From NCBI GenBank assembly GCA_938003575.1, contig CALKYG010000115.1, forward strand, positions 1 through 6,280: a stretch of DNA of 6,280 nt, read 5' to 3'. This document shows positions 5,310 through 6,280 of the stretch, piece after piece. The stretch comes from an uncultured Alphaproteobacteria bacterium. GTDB lineage: Bacteria > Pseudomonadota > Alphaproteobacteria > Caulobacterales > Parvularculaceae. A model generated the notes under the pieces. That model was not told the origin of the DNA and ran no database searches. It saw only the letters and a list, made by a program, of their open reading frames with translations. Position 1 is the stretch's first letter; each line of letters starts with the position of its first letter. The position numbers and the translations under genes are program-made.

Positions 5310-6280
5310 ATGTCAGCAATTGAAACGACATCCGTTGCGGAGTCGCGCCGAAGCGAAGAACGGCTCGCTTTCCTGGAGCGCATAGGCTGGAGCGGCGCAC
5401 AGGCAGCCCCGATCGCCGGGGACGCCTCGACGAGAAGCTATGAACGCCTGCGGCTTAACGGGCGTCCGGCCGTACTGATGAACGCGCCGCCGGCCGCTGA
5501 AGGCGCTGCGTGCCCGCCGAACGCCAACGCAGCCGAGCGCCGCCGCCTCGGCTACAACGCCATGGCGCGGCTCGCCGGACCCAATCTCAACGCTTTCACC
5601 GCGATTGCAGAAACAACAAGAAAGGCCGGCCTGTCGGCGCCCGAGATTTACGCCGCTGACGCCGCAACGGGATTTGCGCTTATCGAAGATCTCGGCGACG
5701 AGCTATTTGCGCGCGCCATTCCGAAAGGCGCATCGGAACCGGACCTTTACGGCGCGGCGATCGACGCCCTGCTTGCCCTGCGCGGCGCCGCGCCCGCCGC
5801 GCCGTCGTCGCCTGCCTATCAAATGCTCACCTATGACGAGATCGCGATGGAGGCGGAAGTGGCGCTCGTCGTCGACTGGTACTGGCCTCATGTCAAAGGC
5901 GAAACGGCGAGCGAAGACATACGCGCCGAATACCTAGCCGCGTGGACGCCTGTCCTTTCAAAGCTTCCCCCGCCGTCGCTGATCGTCCTTCGCGATTTTC
6001 ACGCGGAGAATATCCTTTGGCTTCCGGAGCGCGCTGGTTTCAGACGCGCCGGGATCATCGATTTTCAGGACGCGCTGATCGGCAATCCGGCCTATGACCT
6101 CGTGTCGCTTCTTGAAGACGCCCGCCGCGATGTTTCTGACGGATTATCCGAAACAATGATCAACCGCTACGCAAGGGGCGCTGCGGGATTTCCTGACTTT
6201 GATGAAGAGTCGTTCAGGCGCGATTACGCAATTCTCGGCGCTCAGCGCAATGCAAAGATTCTCGGTATTTTCTCACGGCT
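5310..6280 (+). CDS. amgK: AmgK-like cell-wall sugar kinase (aminoglycoside phosphotransferase fold), 3'-truncated by the window edge
   Basis: AmgK phosphorylates MurNAc (and GlcNAc) at the anomeric position; MurU then makes UDP-MurNAc, recycling peptidoglycan sugars past the fosfomycin-sensitive step. The frame is open from ATG 5310 to the window end, 323 codons plus two bases; relatives are about 330-360 residues, so only a short tail is missing. Visible features are the nucleotide-loop motif GDASTRSYERL (37-47), VLMNAPP (55-61), GFALIEDLGDELF (121-133), and a kinase active site LRDFHAENIL (227-236) with catalytic D229 and N234. The metal-binding D251 is in IIDFQDALIGNPAYDLVSLL (249-268). 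It lies 25 bases after tsaE, so they are probably co-transcribed; a GAAGGG run (5289-5294) sits 15 bases upstream, too far to be a strong ribosome binding site. A murU-type nucleotidyltransferase would be expected next but is outside the window. Kinase family is secure; the exact sugar substrate is inferred from context. Confidence 0.9.
   Translation, partial: MSAIETTSVAESRRSEERLAFLERIGWSGAQAAPIAGDASTRSYERLRLNGRPAVLMNAPPAAEGAACPPNANAAERRRLGYNAMARLAGPNLNAFTAIAETTRKAGLSAPEIYAADAATGFALIEDLGDELFARAIPKGASEPDLYGAAIDALLALRGAAPAAPSSPAYQMLTYDEIAMEAEVALVVDWYWPHVKGETASEDIRAEYLAAWTPVLSKLPPPSLIVLRDFHAENILWLPERAGFRRAGIIDFQDALIGNPAYDLVSLLEDARRDVSDGLSETMINRYARGAAGFPDFDEESFRRDYAILGAQRNAKILGIFSR

Overview
The window looks like chromosomal core DNA from a GC-rich alphaproteobacterium. 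The protein styles (HrcA, GrpE, MmcB, AmgK), the pairing of tsaE with an AmgK-type kinase, and a perfect alphaproteobacterial LexA box (GTTC-N7-GTTC) all point there. A Caulobacterales/Parvularculales-like lineage is my guess; the sequence alone does not fix the genus. I see no insertion sequences, phage genes, tRNAs, rRNAs or CRISPR arrays.

Layout. (1) Positions 1-1582, plus strand: the 3' part of hrcA (heat-shock repressor; its start lies outside the window) followed by grpE (DnaK nucleotide-exchange factor). (2) 1583-1719: a short gap between convergent genes, holding a hairpin just after grpE. (3) 1720-3139, minus strand: a tight three-gene unit, in transcription order mmcB (PD-(D/E)XK-type DNA repair protein), an NTF2/SnoaL-like protein, and a protein of the nucleotidyltransferase fold. 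Each stop overlaps the next start as GTGA. A LexA box lies across the mmcB start codon, so the unit is probably SOS-controlled. (4) 3185-4738 (or 4768), minus strand: an FAD-dependent ferredoxin reductase followed by its [2Fe-2S] ferredoxin, a complete NAD(P)H-to-ferredoxin electron chain with no P450 or oxygenase beside it. (5) 4829-6280, plus strand: tsaE (t6A tRNA modification ATPase), then an amgK-like sugar kinase of peptidoglycan recycling that runs off the right edge.

The most interesting part is the mmcB unit. MmcB is a known SOS-regulated mitomycin-resistance factor in Caulobacter, but here it appears translationally coupled to two small proteins with no assigned role in DNA damage. 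The predicted promoter places +1 on the A of the mmcB ATG, with the LexA box covering -6 to +9, which suggests a leaderless, LexA-blocked mRNA. The start of the NTF2-like gene is best moved to the GTG at 2666, which has a good ribosome binding site and gives the same GTGA overlap as the next junction. tsaE may also be leaderless.
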